DNA of 64,000 nucleotides from Narthecium ossifragum (Eukaryota; Streptophyta; Magnoliopsida; Dioscoreales; Nartheciaceae). A program made the position numbers and the translations under genes. Below are positions 39,401 through 48,816 of the stretch, piece after piece; the first letter of the stretch is position 1, and the number at the start of each line of letters is the position of its first letter. The notes below the pieces were generated by a model. The model saw nothing but the letters and a program-made list of their open reading frames with translations. It searched no databases and was not told the DNA's origin. Location: contig OY986965.1 of assembly GCA_963920575.1 (NCBI GenBank), forward strand, positions 26,515,342-26,579,341, given 5' to 3'.

Positions 39401-42400
39401 GCCTTTCATTCACCTCCATCCATTTAAAGGACTTAAATGACTAAAATACCCTCAGGGTGCATTTGGTATGAGTGTAAAGGGGGTAAACAATTGCAAGGAT
39501 AAATATTCACCTCCTTCACTTATGTTTGGTTAGGCGTGTAAAAGTTACTCTATGGTGAAATTTACCTCCATGAGGATAAAGAGGTGTAAATTTTACCCTC
39601 GATTTTTGCAATTAAGTTTATATTTACAAGTTTTGACTTTTTTGCAAAAAAAATCTCATCATCAAATTTTTTGAAAATTTTAACTAAATACTTTTTCTCT
39701 CTGTCCTAATCTCTCTTTCCTCTCTCTCACCTCTTTGTTTCGTGTCTCTTCTTTCTCTCTCCTCTCTCTTTCCACTCTCTCCCTCTCCCCTCTTTCTCTA
39801 TCTTTGGTCTCTCTCTCTTCCCGCTTGACCTCCTCTTTCTCTCTATGGTCTCTCTCTTCCCGCCTCTCTTTCTCTCTCCTCATCTTTCTTTTTTTCTCTC
39901 TTCTATCTCTTCTCTCTCTCTCCCCTCTATAGTTTCTCTCTCTTCTCTCTTCCTGCCCTCCCTCTCTCCTCTCTCTCTGTCTTCGGTCTATCTCTCTCCA
40001 CCTCCCTCTCCTTTATCACTTTGCTCTCTCCCTCTCCCCTCTCTTCGGTTTCTCTCAGCTTTCTCTCTCTTAATTTTTATCTCCTTTCTCTCTCTTCAGT
40101 TTCTCTCTCCTCTATTATCTCATTCGTCTCTCCTCATTCTCTATCTTCGGGCTCTCTCATCCTTCGCCTCTCTCCTCTTTCGCCCCTCTCTCTTCGGTCT
40201 CTCTTTTTCCGCCCTCCTCTCGTCTCTTTTTCCCTCTCTTCACCTCTGACGAATCAGGAGAGAGAAAAGAGGGGGGAGAGAGAGGATATAGAGCTTAGAT
40301 AACGTTGCTAAAAATACCACATCTCATCTAAGTATTGGTTACGAAAATCAAAATTCAAACATATTGTAATTATCACATGTTACGTTTTACCCTTTTCTAT
40401 CCAAGCATAAGTAACAAGTAAATGTTACCTCCTTAATCATTACTCGGTAATTTTTCACCTTTAAAATTTACACTCATACCAAATGTACCCTTTAGCCCTG
40501 TTTAGGACGGGAATAGGGGTGGAATAACCTCCTTCTTCCATAGTTTATCCCCAAACACCATTGGATTGGAAAGGGGGAATAAGGTGGATAAGATCCCAAA
40601 CCCATGTTTACTAACCCACCAAGCTATTCCCACTTTATTACATCACAATTCCCGAGACATGACACAAATTCTGACACACATGCATGACATAATTGAATTG
40701 CGAATCTTGATGTTAATTGGTACAACAAGAGAGTATGATTAAATTAGATTAATATATTATTTTTTAAAATATGATATAATCGAGAATATATATTATATTT
40801 TATATATTGTATTGTATAATGTATAATACTATCTATATATTATAGTATATTATGTAGTATAATAGTATTATATACTGTAATATATTATATTATAGTATAT
40901 TATATATTATAATATGTAATAATTGTATATGTTGCGATTATATTATATTAATATATATTATATAATCTAGAATATATGATATTATATAATATTTGTATTA
41001 TTTAATATGTATTATATTTTATAGTATATTATAATATATTTGTGGCACAAACATCGATGCATCTACACATTGAAAATTATAATCGAAAATATAAATGAAA
41101 ACCTCAATACTCATAAAAATATAAACAAAAAGTAAATTATATCTATCCCTATTTCACCTTTTACGTCCAAACGTTTTTTCCTATACCAAGTAATCATTAC
41201 TTTATCCCCACTATTCCTATTCCAAAACTCTCTAGACCCGGAATATACTATCCCTCAACCAAACACCACCTAGAGTTCCAATAGGTCTCAAATCTTGGAT
41301 CATGGTATAATCTCACAAGTTGCATATTGTGTAGAGAAGAGCATGATTTATTGGAAGCTGTCCAAGGTAGACTTGCTGTCCACCCATTGACTTCTCCTAT
41401 TCTGGGGAATGATCACAAGGAGTTCCGTAAGCGTGGATCAAAGGTATGCTGAAATTAAGGCTATTTTACTTTTCATGCAGTTTTTTGCACATTCTTGTCG
41501 AATCTGAGATTTTATTTTTTGAAGTGCCTATTGAATCTTCCAGATGGTAGCATTTCACAGATCTTACACCAAGCTTGATGTGCTCTTTCTTTTCCAGAAA
41601 ATTAGACTCATAGAACGTATCCAACTCTTTTATGCATGTATTGTAGCAGTCTAGTTTGTCATTGTTTGATTCTTAAGGATGTTGAGATATTTCTCTTGTT
41701 AATTTTTCTTGTGGGCTTCTTGTTGGAATAGTAGTATATGACAAGGATTGCCGTGCCGACCGGCAACCTCGGTGCCGGTCGGCAAATATCAAGCCGGTAG
41801 GATACCAGCTCGATATCTTGAACCGGCTCTGACTAAGTAGGTTTCGGCTCAAGGCCGACCGGTGCCGGTCGATACACCAGTTTGCCGGTCGGCAAATGGC
41901 TGGTGCCGGTCGGCAACAGGGGAGGGGGGGGAGGGGAGGGGCTGAATCAGAGGATGGGAGGGGAGAGGAAAGGAGAGAGGGGAGAGGAGAAGGGAGGACT
42001 TACCGTTGTCGCCGCCATTGCCGTCGCCGTCGCCGCCGCCGCCGCACGCTGAGGGGAAGGGAGGGGAGGGGAGGGGAGGGAGGAGGGAGGAAGGACCCGC
42101 CGGGAGGGAGGGGAGGAGAGGAGAGGAGAGTGTTAGGATCTATCAAGAGAGGAGGAGGAAGAAGAAACAAGCACAGACACAAGATTTACGTGATTCACCC
42201 CAGAATAGGGCTACGTCCACGGAGTCGCTGGAGGTTTTCACTATCTCAGAGGCAAAAAGCCAATTACATGTTACAATGATGGCCGCCCATACACACCCTC
42301 ATATCCTAGGGTTTTGGCACATAGGGAATAGAAAAATTACATAAACTACCTCTATCAACAGGTCGATCCCCGCCGGGGCGCTGCCCCGAACCCCGTCAGC

Positions 42401-45400
42401 TCTGCGTAGTGCGTCATGGTTGGGTTCGGAATGATCAGGCTCCACAAACTCAACAGAGAGGAGGGAGGAGGGGAGGGGAGGCCGCCGCACGCAGGGAGGA
42501 GGGAGTAGGGAGGGGAGGCCGCCGCACGCAGGAAGGATCATGTTAATTATGATGAGGTAACTTTTGAGGATCGTCCTATCCGTTTCATGGAACTCATCAG
42601 AGAGTTTGATGAGCAGCATTCATCGCATTCCACATTCCCATAGTTTTTATCGTTTATGCAATTTATTAGGGAGGTCACTCCATCGACCTTTAAACCCGGA
42701 GGATCTATATAGTTGGTGGAGAGCATGAGAATGTACAAATCATAGTCTGTTGATGAATGTTGCAATGATATAATAAATAGTTCATTATCGACCTCTATAT
42801 CTATTCTTTCTCATTTTGAGTGCTCAAAGATCCTAAAAGATCTCCAAATCAATGTAGAACATCATATATTTGGTCAAAACTCCGTACCAAACAATAAATA
42901 TGGTGTGCCAAACATTTAAAAGTCCGTGCCGAACTGTGCCGGACTGTGCCGGTGGCAAGTGCCGAGCCGGCCAGGGACCGGCTCGGCGCGTGCCACCGGA
43001 ACGGCAATCCTTGGTATATGATACCTCATTTAGATAAATAGTGTCCAACGCCTCAACACACCCCTTGCTTCGGTGTATGTTCTAAAGCATGCAGTAGATA
43101 AACAGTGTTACGCCTCGTCTCAAAAATCACCACCAATTTAAAACTTTTTACATAATAGACAAGCTTGGCTGCCTGAACTGAGATCACAACCACTTAGTAT
43201 CAACTATAAACAAATATAACCTGTGATAGACAACATATAATTCAACGCGGAAGCATAACCTTGGGAGATACCTTCGTCCAATTATGTTCATCCAAAAGTA
43301 AACTTAAGTGCATTAGATTCATAACCATTAGAATGCATGTAGGAATGTAAATAGTCATCAAATGAAGGCATCATCATTAACATATATCAAAGAGAGTAGA
43401 AAGGAGGAATACAAAATGTTGGCACGCATGCCAACTTACAACTCGCTCGTATTACAACACTACTTCTCACTGGTATCATCAAGGCCTTCAAGAACTCCGT
43501 CGTCAACGCTGCTTGGTACTTCAATGTCAGAAGGCTCGCCTGCTGCTACAACACAAGTAGGATGAGACAAAACTTAGTAGGTGAAATACAAGCACAACCA
43601 AGGCGCAATCAGGCCAAACGCCCTGCCCAAGTCTACATGAACAACTCCCGACATCTGGATCTATCGAAGGATGTCTTACGAGCTATCTGTCTTGGTAAAC
43701 TGTCCATAGGATGCTCACCCATCTCCGACCCCTCAGACGCGCCATGGCATACTTGACTCCAACTCTAGACCCATTATCAGTCTCAGCTTGACCCAAACCA
43801 CGAGACCACACTATTCATTGTGGTCGTTGGTACCTCGTCCGGAATTGACTAGCCTAGACTCCAATCTTATGCAATCCAATCATGATCTGGGCTACTGGAA
43901 GGCCCCAGATCCTTGGCCAAAGCCGGATTAGCCATCCTATATACGATGCACAACCAAGGGATGCCAAAACACATGCATAGGAGATTAAGATGCATATTTG
44001 GTTCCATTCATAACATAGGATAAGCAATCAACATAGTATAAGCATAGACTAGAAATATCACCAAGGCCCCCAAGTGATCCGTCCTCAGCACTGGCTAGTT
44101 CCAGCAGCGCTGGAGGGCTTGCTTGAAGTCGTCGTCCGAGTGTGGTGAGACATAGCTCAACAGGTGAAACACAAGCACAACAAAGGCACTCACATATGCC
44201 AAGCAGCTTACCCAAGTGTACTGAAACAACTGATGACACCTGGTACTATTGGAGAAAGCCTTATGAGCTATCCTTCTTGGTAAACCGTCCCTGAGATTCT
44301 TACCTCTGACCACAGGGTATGCCGTGACCAACCTTGCACTCGGTTCCAACTCTAGACCCAACATCAGATACACATTGACCAAGCCACGAGACCACACTAT
44401 CCATTCTTGTCATCGGCAACATTGTCTAGAGTCCTCTAGACTGAACTCTAATCCGATATTGACCCAATCATAATCCGAGCTCTTGAGGGCCTTGGATCCT
44501 CAGCCAAAGCCGAGTCAACGTCCTACATGCCATGCACAACAAGAAGGATGCCCAGGCAGATGCATATATGGATATATAATTGCTCATTTCATGCCATTCA
44601 CATCAACACATAACCAAACAACATGGAGAGATATCATAGGCTGGGGGGGGGGGGGTTAGAGAATAGGGACACAGAGATTCGAGGAGAGAGAGAGATTATA
44701 GTAGACAGAGAGAGATTCAGGGAGAGAGGCGAAGGTGGTTTGCTAACATGGAAACTGGTCAAAATTGAGGGTTATTGCGATCACATCAGCAGTTTGCTGT
44801 CAAAAGTTGGCAAAGATGTTGGGGCAAAGGACCAATTTTACATGTTTTTGTAAACCAGAGGACCTTATTTTCTAGTTTTAAACTCGAGGGACTAGTTTGA
44901 CATTTGGCCTGTAATACAGGATACTAAACTGTATTCAGCCTAAAAATAGAAAAATATAAAAAAACATGTAGTAGACAACTCACATTAATTTCAGGTATCC
45001 TAGAATATGCACCCTTACTCTTTTGCAAACTAGTTTGTACAAAAACATTAATCTGCCCAACAAATAAAAAGAGTAGGAAATGAGTAGGATAAAACAAGTA
45101 AGACAGAAGACATCATCAATTTTCTACTATTTCCCGTCTTTGGACAAAAACTTTTAATCTGGCCAATGAAAAAAATGAGTAGAAAATGATTAGGAAGAAA
45201 CAAGTAAGACAGAAGACGTCATCGTACTTCTACTGCTTTCCATCTTTGTTGAAAAAAAACTTGCCAGCTTTTTGCATTTTGGAGTCCTAAAAAAGAATTT
45301 TGTCGTACCAAGAGACCTTCACCTTCTGCTGCGAGAAAGTTAAGCTAGTCTTCCGATCGAATTTCTCCACCTCGAATCAAGTTTCCCACTTTGAAGACCT

Positions 45401-46540
45401 TGCTCTCATTTCAATTTCTTGCAATTTTTACCTCAAAGACATGATTATTGTCTAAAGAGTATCTATGGCCCAGCAAATAAAAGAGATCAAACACAGAAAA
45501 TACAAGCATTTTATGTGCTTCACTGGACTTTTGGTTACATCCACGAATGCCAATGGTTTCTTTCAGCATACAACAATACAAAGAAGCCTCTTCTACAATT
45601 TTAATCCCATTGGAGAATCTTCTCAAATGAAACAAACAACTTCTCTCGATTAAAAGTATGATTAAGAGTTACCACAAGGATGAACTCTTGAGGATATCAT
45701 CCAAGAACACAATGTCATAGAACCATCAACGCACTAAAGTTGCCCCCACCTTTTTTAGAAGCCTACCCTTTAATGACTCTATAGTGTTGCTTTTCTCACC
45801 ACCTTTTTTGTGATGAACCACTTCAAAGCTGTACACCTTCTTATATTAATTTTTAGAGATGGTCCTACACACAAACTGAAGATCAATAGTTGTCGAACTC
45901 CAGTACCAATCTGAAAGTAAGAGGATGGCTAGCTTCTCTCTCTCCTTTTCCTCTTACTCCGGGTACTTTTGGAGATCCCACTAGACTCTTCTTTTTGTCC
46001 TCACATGGACATCACTAAGTGTAGTGCTGAGATTTATGATTTGCCTCGATTTTAAAATGCAAACCTAGCATTTGCATTCCTTGCATATTTGTATTAGTAG
46101 AATTTAATGCTCACATCCGTATCAATGCAACACTCGTGTAAGTATTTAGCATAGCCTAGAATTAGAAATCCGATTTGTCCTAACTTTTCGATCGCTGGTT
46201 CTGTGTGTATATGTACTCGGATATATGTCTTTGGTTGAAAAAATTGCATTGTTTAATCTAGTTAGTATGTCATCTCCCAATTTTATTACTTGTTTAATTT
46301 TCTGGTTAGATGAACCTGAAGGCGAGATTTTCCTTTGTTATGCAGCCAGGAGTACCTACCATGCTTGATGCAGACATGCTAGGCCAATTCTTGGAGCTGA
46401 CTACTACGCAACAAGAAGATGTACTTGCATCATCCTGCTTTCCAACCACAAGAACTTTATCATCGGATTCAGATCACTCTCCAATAACTGTCAACAAGGT
46501 TGTTTGGCTGCTTGAGAGATTTCATTATGCTTTGAACTAA
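8462..46540 (+). CDS. CPSF-A/DDB1/SF3B3-family protein, 15 exons
   Basis: Exons: 8462-8644, 12774-12908, 13032-13111, 13277-13360, 18397-18484, 18629-18792, 18969-20958, 24533-24843, 28135-28447, 28657-28812, 28965-29106, 33105-33181, 38725-38864, 41335-41443, 46346-46540. All joins are GT-AG and keep frame, giving 1388 residues. The protein resembles the CPSF A-subunit-like protein At3g11960 (about 1380 residues) along its length: HYLAKCVLRGS and SSFDIVFGK in exon 1, SDSGKLSFL in exon 3, VGDCRDGILFYSY in exon 10, LTTTQQEDVL in exon 15. The family folds as WD40-like beta-propellers (MMS1-type N-terminal region, CPSF-A C-terminal region). Relatives act in mRNA 3' processing, splicing (SF3B3) or CUL4 ligases (DDB1). 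The exact role of this branch is not established to my knowledge. Introns reach 5.5 kb and are full of transposons. The donor after exon 2 (GTTGCC) is weak, and exon 9 has a tandem acceptor. Confidence 0.9.
9451..10115. mobile_element. hAT-type non-autonomous element in intron 1
   Basis: A 665-bp element with inverted ends carrying GGATTTCCATAC, followed inward by CCGGTACGC-type motifs. The 8-bp flanks CCTGGAGC (9443-9450) and CATGGAGC (10116-10123) match at seven of eight bases, pointing to hAT. The left half is packed with ACCGGCCGG palindromes. It has no coding capacity. It resembles the element at 41742-43013 in its ends, its GC-rich subterminal motifs, a purine-rich tract and an internal block. 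Confidence 0.75.
9739..9838 (-). mobile_element. LTR-derived block inside the intron 1 hAT element
   Basis: It starts GGTCGATCCCCGCCGGGG and ends in CAACA. It matches, with few changes, the 42360-42455 part of the solo LTR nested in the second hAT element. The strand follows the orientation inferred for that solo LTR. The other half of the LTR is not seen here, so this is a partial copy. Confidence 0.5.
10403..11617. mobile_element. hAT-type MITE expanded by an internal insertion
   Basis: The ends read CAGGGGTGACAATTCGG and CCGAATTGCCACCCCTA, an inverted pair sharing its core with the 7684-8240 MITE. AAATAG occurs just outside both ends, a partial target-site match. Both end regions are rich in GACCCG/CGGGTC. 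The middle, about 10640-11390, is unlike the MITE and carries many GTCGACC/GTCGAT motifs. It may be a nested solo LTR, but I could not fix its edges. Confidence 0.6.
11618..12773. other. Right part of intron 1, nothing recognised
   Basis: Ordinary AT-rich intron sequence leading to the exon 2 acceptor. A 91-codon open frame at 12094-12369 has no recognisable features. Confidence 0.5.
13361..16749. other. Left part of intron 4: homopolymer and tandem duplication
   Basis: No gene is seen. A purine-rich patch lies at 13735-13930. A run of 25 G occupies 14383-14407. A 71-bp unit is duplicated in tandem at 14413-14483 and 14484-14554 with a few changes. 15830-16430 has weakly GC-rich open frames on both strands that I do not recognise. 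Confidence 0.6.
16750..17900 (-). pseudogene. Ty3/gypsy reverse transcriptase and RNase H remnants
   Basis: Reading leftward, pieces of gypsy pol appear in broken frames. MPFGLTNA lies near 17650 and a second FGLTSAVFMDL near 17385. FADDILIYS, the RT active-site box, lies near 17300. FQWDDACQKAF and ILVIPDRE follow near 17050-17160. An RNase H piece with DHQSLRSLFTQQDL lies at 16754-16945. Two copies of the FGLT box mean that two overlapping fragments, or a local duplication, are present. No LTRs were found. It sits antisense in intron 4. Confidence 0.75.
18969..20958 (+). CDS. Exon 7 of the CPSF-A-like gene (663 codons)
   Basis: This 1990-nt exon carries about half of the protein, residues 245-908. 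It begins after an AG at 18967-18968, completing an Arg codon split across the intron, and reads RKGAISNELFLFVWN, a strand pattern typical of the propeller. It ends NSLHL before the donor GTAAGA. The frame is open throughout, with no repeats or transposon sequence inside. Confidence 0.9.
20959..24532. other. Intron 7, no bounded element recognised
   Basis: Mostly AT-rich. A run of 21 C lies at 21704-21724. A GC-richer patch at 22200-22540 contains purine tracts. No coding remnant is recognisable. Confidence 0.5.
25511..25683. mobile_element. PIF/Harbinger (Tourist-like) MITE in intron 8
   Basis: A 173-bp element with perfect 15-bp terminal inverted repeats, GGGCCTGTTTGGCAG and its complement, flanked on both sides by TTA. 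Perfect ends and an intact TTA duplication suggest a fairly recent insertion. The interior is rich in GGATCC motifs and has no coding sequence. Confidence 0.88.
25684..27950. other. Intron 8 remainder with a 53-bp tandem repeat
   Basis: A 53-bp unit is repeated twice without change at about 27145-27250, with shorter partial copies (GAGATTTGC) just downstream. 26560-26690 is purine-rich. No gene is seen. Confidence 0.6.
27951..28070. repeat. 60-bp tandem duplication upstream of exon 9
   Basis: The unit at 27951-28010 is repeated at 28011-28070 with two base differences. It lies 64 bp before the exon 9 acceptor, so it is close enough to affect the branch-point region. Confidence 0.92.
29107..33104. 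other. Intron 11 with microsatellite and tandem duplications
   Basis: A (CA)n run lies at about 30458-30488. A 42-bp unit is duplicated at 30503-30587. A 33-bp unit with CCGCGGGCTCGG is present 2.2 times at 30774-30846. The GC-rich 30600-30870 patch resembles the subterminal part of the hAT elements but has no second end. 31020-31650, with repeated CTAGGGTTT-like phrases, may be an old LTR. No coding remnant was recognised. Confidence 0.55.
33182..33744. other. Intron 12, left of the gypsy insertion
   Basis: AT-rich, with short inverted GGCAC/GTGCC phrases that recur to the right of the gypsy element at 36385-36650. The gypsy element therefore probably landed inside an older repeat. A 128-codon frame at 33397-33783 has no recognisable features and is split by the LTR. 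Confidence 0.45.
33750..34147 (-). repeat. 3' LTR of the gypsy element
   Basis: Its mate is at 35969-36384. The copies are clearly alike but carry scattered substitutions and one indel (about 18 bp around 36205), so the insertion is not recent. Confidence 0.9.
34250..35480 (-). pseudogene. Gypsy integrase remnant
   Basis: Reading leftward there is the integrase N-terminal zinc region (about 35350-35480), then the catalytic core. The first Asp is present in ILVVVDRFPKMAHF. The second-Asp box reads VSNRDVRF, with Asn where the family has the catalytic Asp. The Glu box reads YHPQTYGQTEVVNR with Glu kept. The C-terminal part (34250-34567) has VGSNAYVIDLPSDYG. Stops split the frame. It is inactive by several independent criteria. 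Confidence 0.85.
35788..35946. repeat. Tandem AGGAATCACCACCTAG repeats beside the primer site
   Basis: A 35-bp unit repeats at 35791 and 35826, and the core AGGAATCACCACCTAG (or a one-base variant) occurs four times before the primer-binding site. The same core occurs in both LTRs (near 33812 and 36019). TAGG and CCTA at its edges make it an inverted motif. Confidence 0.85.
35969..36384 (-). repeat. 5' LTR of the gypsy element
   Basis: The 416-bp mate of 33750-34147, ending GGCATCA next to the initiator-Met primer site. It contains a TATATATA stretch that could be its promoter. Confidence 0.9.
36390..38724. other. Right part of intron 12
   Basis: About 37750-38300 is packed with GCTCGA and CAAGCTTG motifs on both strands and ends ACACCCCTA. 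This is the look of one end of another hAT-type MITE, but I found no left end. The rest is unremarkable up to the exon 13 acceptor. Confidence 0.4.
39455..40490. mobile_element. DNA-transposon-like element carrying a CT-rich block
   Basis: The ends form a 24-bp inverted repeat with one mismatch: GGGTGCATTTGGTATGAG at the left, its near complement ending CAAATGTACCC at the right. No clear target-site duplication was found. The centre, about 39690-40255, is a long CTCTCT-rich tract with short interruptions, giving open frames of only Ser, Leu and Phe. It is non-autonomous and lies in intron 13. Confidence 0.7.
40496..41275. mobile_element. Possible second MITE-like element with AT-rich core
   Basis: The left part (CCCTGTTTAGGACGGG) and right part (CTCAACCAAACACCACCTAG) are only roughly inverted. 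Both flanks carry TATCCCC/GGGGATA-like phrases. The core at 40740-41040 is a TATATTATA-rich tract. Weak ends make this tentative. Confidence 0.35.
41742..43013. mobile_element. hAT-type non-autonomous element in intron 14
   Basis: A 1272-bp element with ends CAAGGATTGCCGTGCCG and the near complement of CAAGGATTGCCGTTCCG. It is flanked by a perfect 8-bp duplication, GTATATGA, at 41734-41741 and 43014-43021. Subterminal regions are rich in GCCGGTCGGC palindromes. The middle is purine-rich GGGGAGGGGA sequence with a nested solo LTR. It has no transposase. Confidence 0.9.
42131..42455 (-). mobile_element. Solo LTR nested in the hAT element
   Basis: The 325-bp unit begins TGTTAGG and ends CTCAACA on the plus strand and is flanked by GAGAG at 42126-42130 and 42456-42460. 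It contains GATTTACGTGATTC followed by CTACGTCCACGG, closely like a phrase in the copia LTR at 52876-53577. By comparison with that LTR it is oriented on the minus strand. The target-site duplication falls in purine-rich sequence, so a chance match is possible, but it agrees with the LTR ends. Confidence 0.75.
43080..44600. repeat. Two diverged copies of a 585-bp unit
   Basis: Sequence at about 43530-43985 recurs at about 44115-44575 (offset 583-586 bp) with many substitutions. Shared landmarks include GTGAAA(T/A)ACAAGCACAA and CCACGAGACCACACTAT. It may be part of an old gypsy LTR with an internal tandem repeat, in intron 14. No coding sequence is seen. Confidence 0.7.
45040..45255. repeat. 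105-bp tandem duplication in intron 14
   Basis: A unit starting AAAAAC(A)TT(T)TAATCTG and including ACAAGTAAGACAGAAGAC occurs twice, about 105 bp apart, with moderate divergence. Confidence 0.75.
45256..46345. other. End of intron 14, nothing recognised
   Basis: AT-rich intron sequence up to the acceptor before exon 15. I see no coding remnant or bounded repeat. Confidence 0.5.
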
Positions 46541-47734
46541 ACCAATCAGAAAGAAGTTCTCCTTCGGATCCATAATAGCTCAAACGAGAACCAAACCCTG
46601 AGCTATAGTTCCAAAGAGTTGTATCACCCAGAAGACCATATGCGTCAACCATACATGCTAAGGATGCAACTTCTTTATGCGTTCTATGTGCAGCGAAAAG
46701 ACGGGGACTTGAAACAAGCTCGTACACCTGGGATGGTGATGATATTTGTCTTTCCACCCTTCAAAGAGCCAAATGGGAGAAAATCGATACTGTACCTTCG
46801 TCGGTGCATGTTTCCTCGCTCTTAATCTTTTGTTGGATTTGATTTTGAATATGTATTTCCACTGCTAACAAAATGTAGATAAATGTGCTTGTGGCGCAGC
46901 TATGTACATTCAACTAAAATTCCCAACGACGTATCTCTTCAATGTCTCGACATTAACATTCTCAGATTTTGATACAATTTCTATTCCAATTACTTTGTTG
47001 AATACTTCAATTTACCATGCATTGGTTGAATCTTGAACATGTTACAGTAACACTGTCAGAATTTCCAACTATGAAGTTTCCTGTGCAAGAGAATTGATTT
47101 CTCTTGCTCATCAAAAGCGTTAACAACCGAGGCTTATGTTAATAAGCAATTAGCCCATCGAGTTCGACCTGATAGCTCACATTGTTAAAGCACCAGACTA
47201 ACCTGCGACGATCGATTAGCTTCTCTTCTCTTAGAATTTCTGTCACTGTTGTTTTTCCATATGGTTCTCGTTGATATTTTAGATGACAATGATCAGAGAA
47301 AAGGCAGCGTATCTTCCTTATTTTATGTCCTAAGCAAGAGGGTGCCAAAGAGCAAGGCAATGAAGAATCACTCATAAGTTTGCATGTCATGTGTGCTTCA
47401 TGTTTGGTAGGAGTTAAACTTGGAAAAAGGTATTGGCAAATGAAGAAAGATATATAGCAGAGCATTGTACAACCAGTTCACTTAACTACTTGAAATTAAT
47501 TATAGGTCATATATGATTACCATATACGAAAACGGAGTACTAAATGGGTAAGAATCACAGCTTAGGTGCCTGTCTTCTCTTCTTTCATCTAAATGCATTC
47601 CACGATGAACCAAGCAAAGCGTCTCCTACACCACTCTATTTTGCTGCTGAATAGCTGATTAATGTGACCCTCCATTTATTAGGTGCGTGGCTTCTCTTCT
47701 ATCATCTAAATACATTCCTTGAGGAACCCAAGAA
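46541..47734. other. 3' flank of the CPSF-A-like gene
   Basis: No gene is seen and no perfect AATAAA signal in the first 350 bp. A segment with CTTCTCTTCT(T/A)TCATCTAAAT occurs at about 47563 and again at about 47680, a diverged direct repeat. Confidence 0.5.
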
Positions 47735-48040
47735 TGCAAGCAAATTTGTTAGCGGTGGAGGAGGCATGTGCTTTTGGGCTTACTCATGTTCTTATTAAGT
47801 CTGATTCTATGGCTACCGTGGAGGTTCTGAATGGGCGCAGGGCTTGGCCGGGGGTTTGGTTGAAGGTTTGGCCAAGTGTATTTGGATGAGGGGTCTATCT
47901 TTTGAGTCGATACTTTTTGTTCATGCTTCCAGGCGCGCTGTTTTAATCTAGTTGCGGATCGCCTTGCCCAACGATGTCGAATTTCTTGCTGTCCCCGTGC
48001 CGTGCCAGGTGGAACATGCCCCACTAGTTATATATTGGCT
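47735..48040 (+). pseudogene. RNase H-like (RVT_3) remnant
   Basis: The plus-strand frame reads EEACAFGLTHVLIKSDSMATVEVLNGR, the alpha-helix plus SDS strand pattern of plant RNase H-like domains found in LINEs and host RVT_3 proteins. A stop follows near 47887. A shifted frame then reads LVADRLAQRCR, like the family's ADALAR ending. It is a frameshifted fragment with no upstream RT. Confidence 0.6.
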
Positions 48041-48644
48041 TTCCAAGCGGCGCTACTTTTTTTTTTTCATTTTTCTTTTAATTATATACGGTGATACTAA
48101 TTTAACATGCCATGAATTAAAAGAGGAATTACGGATCTTTCTTCAAGGACTCATGAAATTATAGACAAGGATTTGGCACTCATCAAGATCAATTTGAAAT
48201 TGTATACATGGAAAAAAAAAAATCAAGATCAAGTTGCTTGAAGTCTGACGTACACTAATTTCTACGTGAACTTACCAAAGTGACATGCACCCTTGATAGG
48301 ATCATGAGTTGATGAATCGTGGAAGATTGGAGTCTAAGGAATATTCAAAAACAGCACAAAGAAGACACCAATGTTGTTATTTTCATTTGCAATTTAACAT
48401 GGTCGTCTTGGATCATATTTCCTATGCTGTGCCCGAACTTATGTAGGAGGATCTCAACGTTCTCTTAAGTTGGTTTGTAAGTCTTTTGCGATATGGAAGA
48501 CATCAAGGCAACAAAGGAGACGCAAATTTAGAAGAGAAGATTGTCACGTGAAGCTACCTGAAAATCATATGCGCTTCCTCATGATATCATGCATGGTTGA
48601 GATACTTCTCCAACTTCTAGCAAAATCTATTGCAAAATTTAGGT
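48041..48644. other. Intergenic, nothing recognised
   Basis: AT-rich with poly(T) and poly(A) runs. No gene or bounded repeat is visible before the copia remnant. Confidence 0.5.
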
Positions 48645-48816
48645 ATGTATGGTTAGAATGATCGATCCTATGTCAAAAAATGAGCCAATAGTCAACAAAT
48701 CTCCACCTTGGCGAGATTTCCAAAATCAACCAAAAATCGCTTCATCTCCAAACTTCAGAGTAGATAGGTGCCAGCCGTCTGCAAATTGCGTCCTAAAACG
48801 CCAAACCCGAAGGTAT

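Noticed and set aside
39680..40302. Ser/Leu/Phe-rich frames of up to 134 codons
   Set aside because: Pure translation of CTCTCT repeats.
41896..42344. Arg/Gly-rich frames of 112-127 codons
   Set aside because: They arise from the GGGGAGGGGA tract and solo LTR inside the hAT element.
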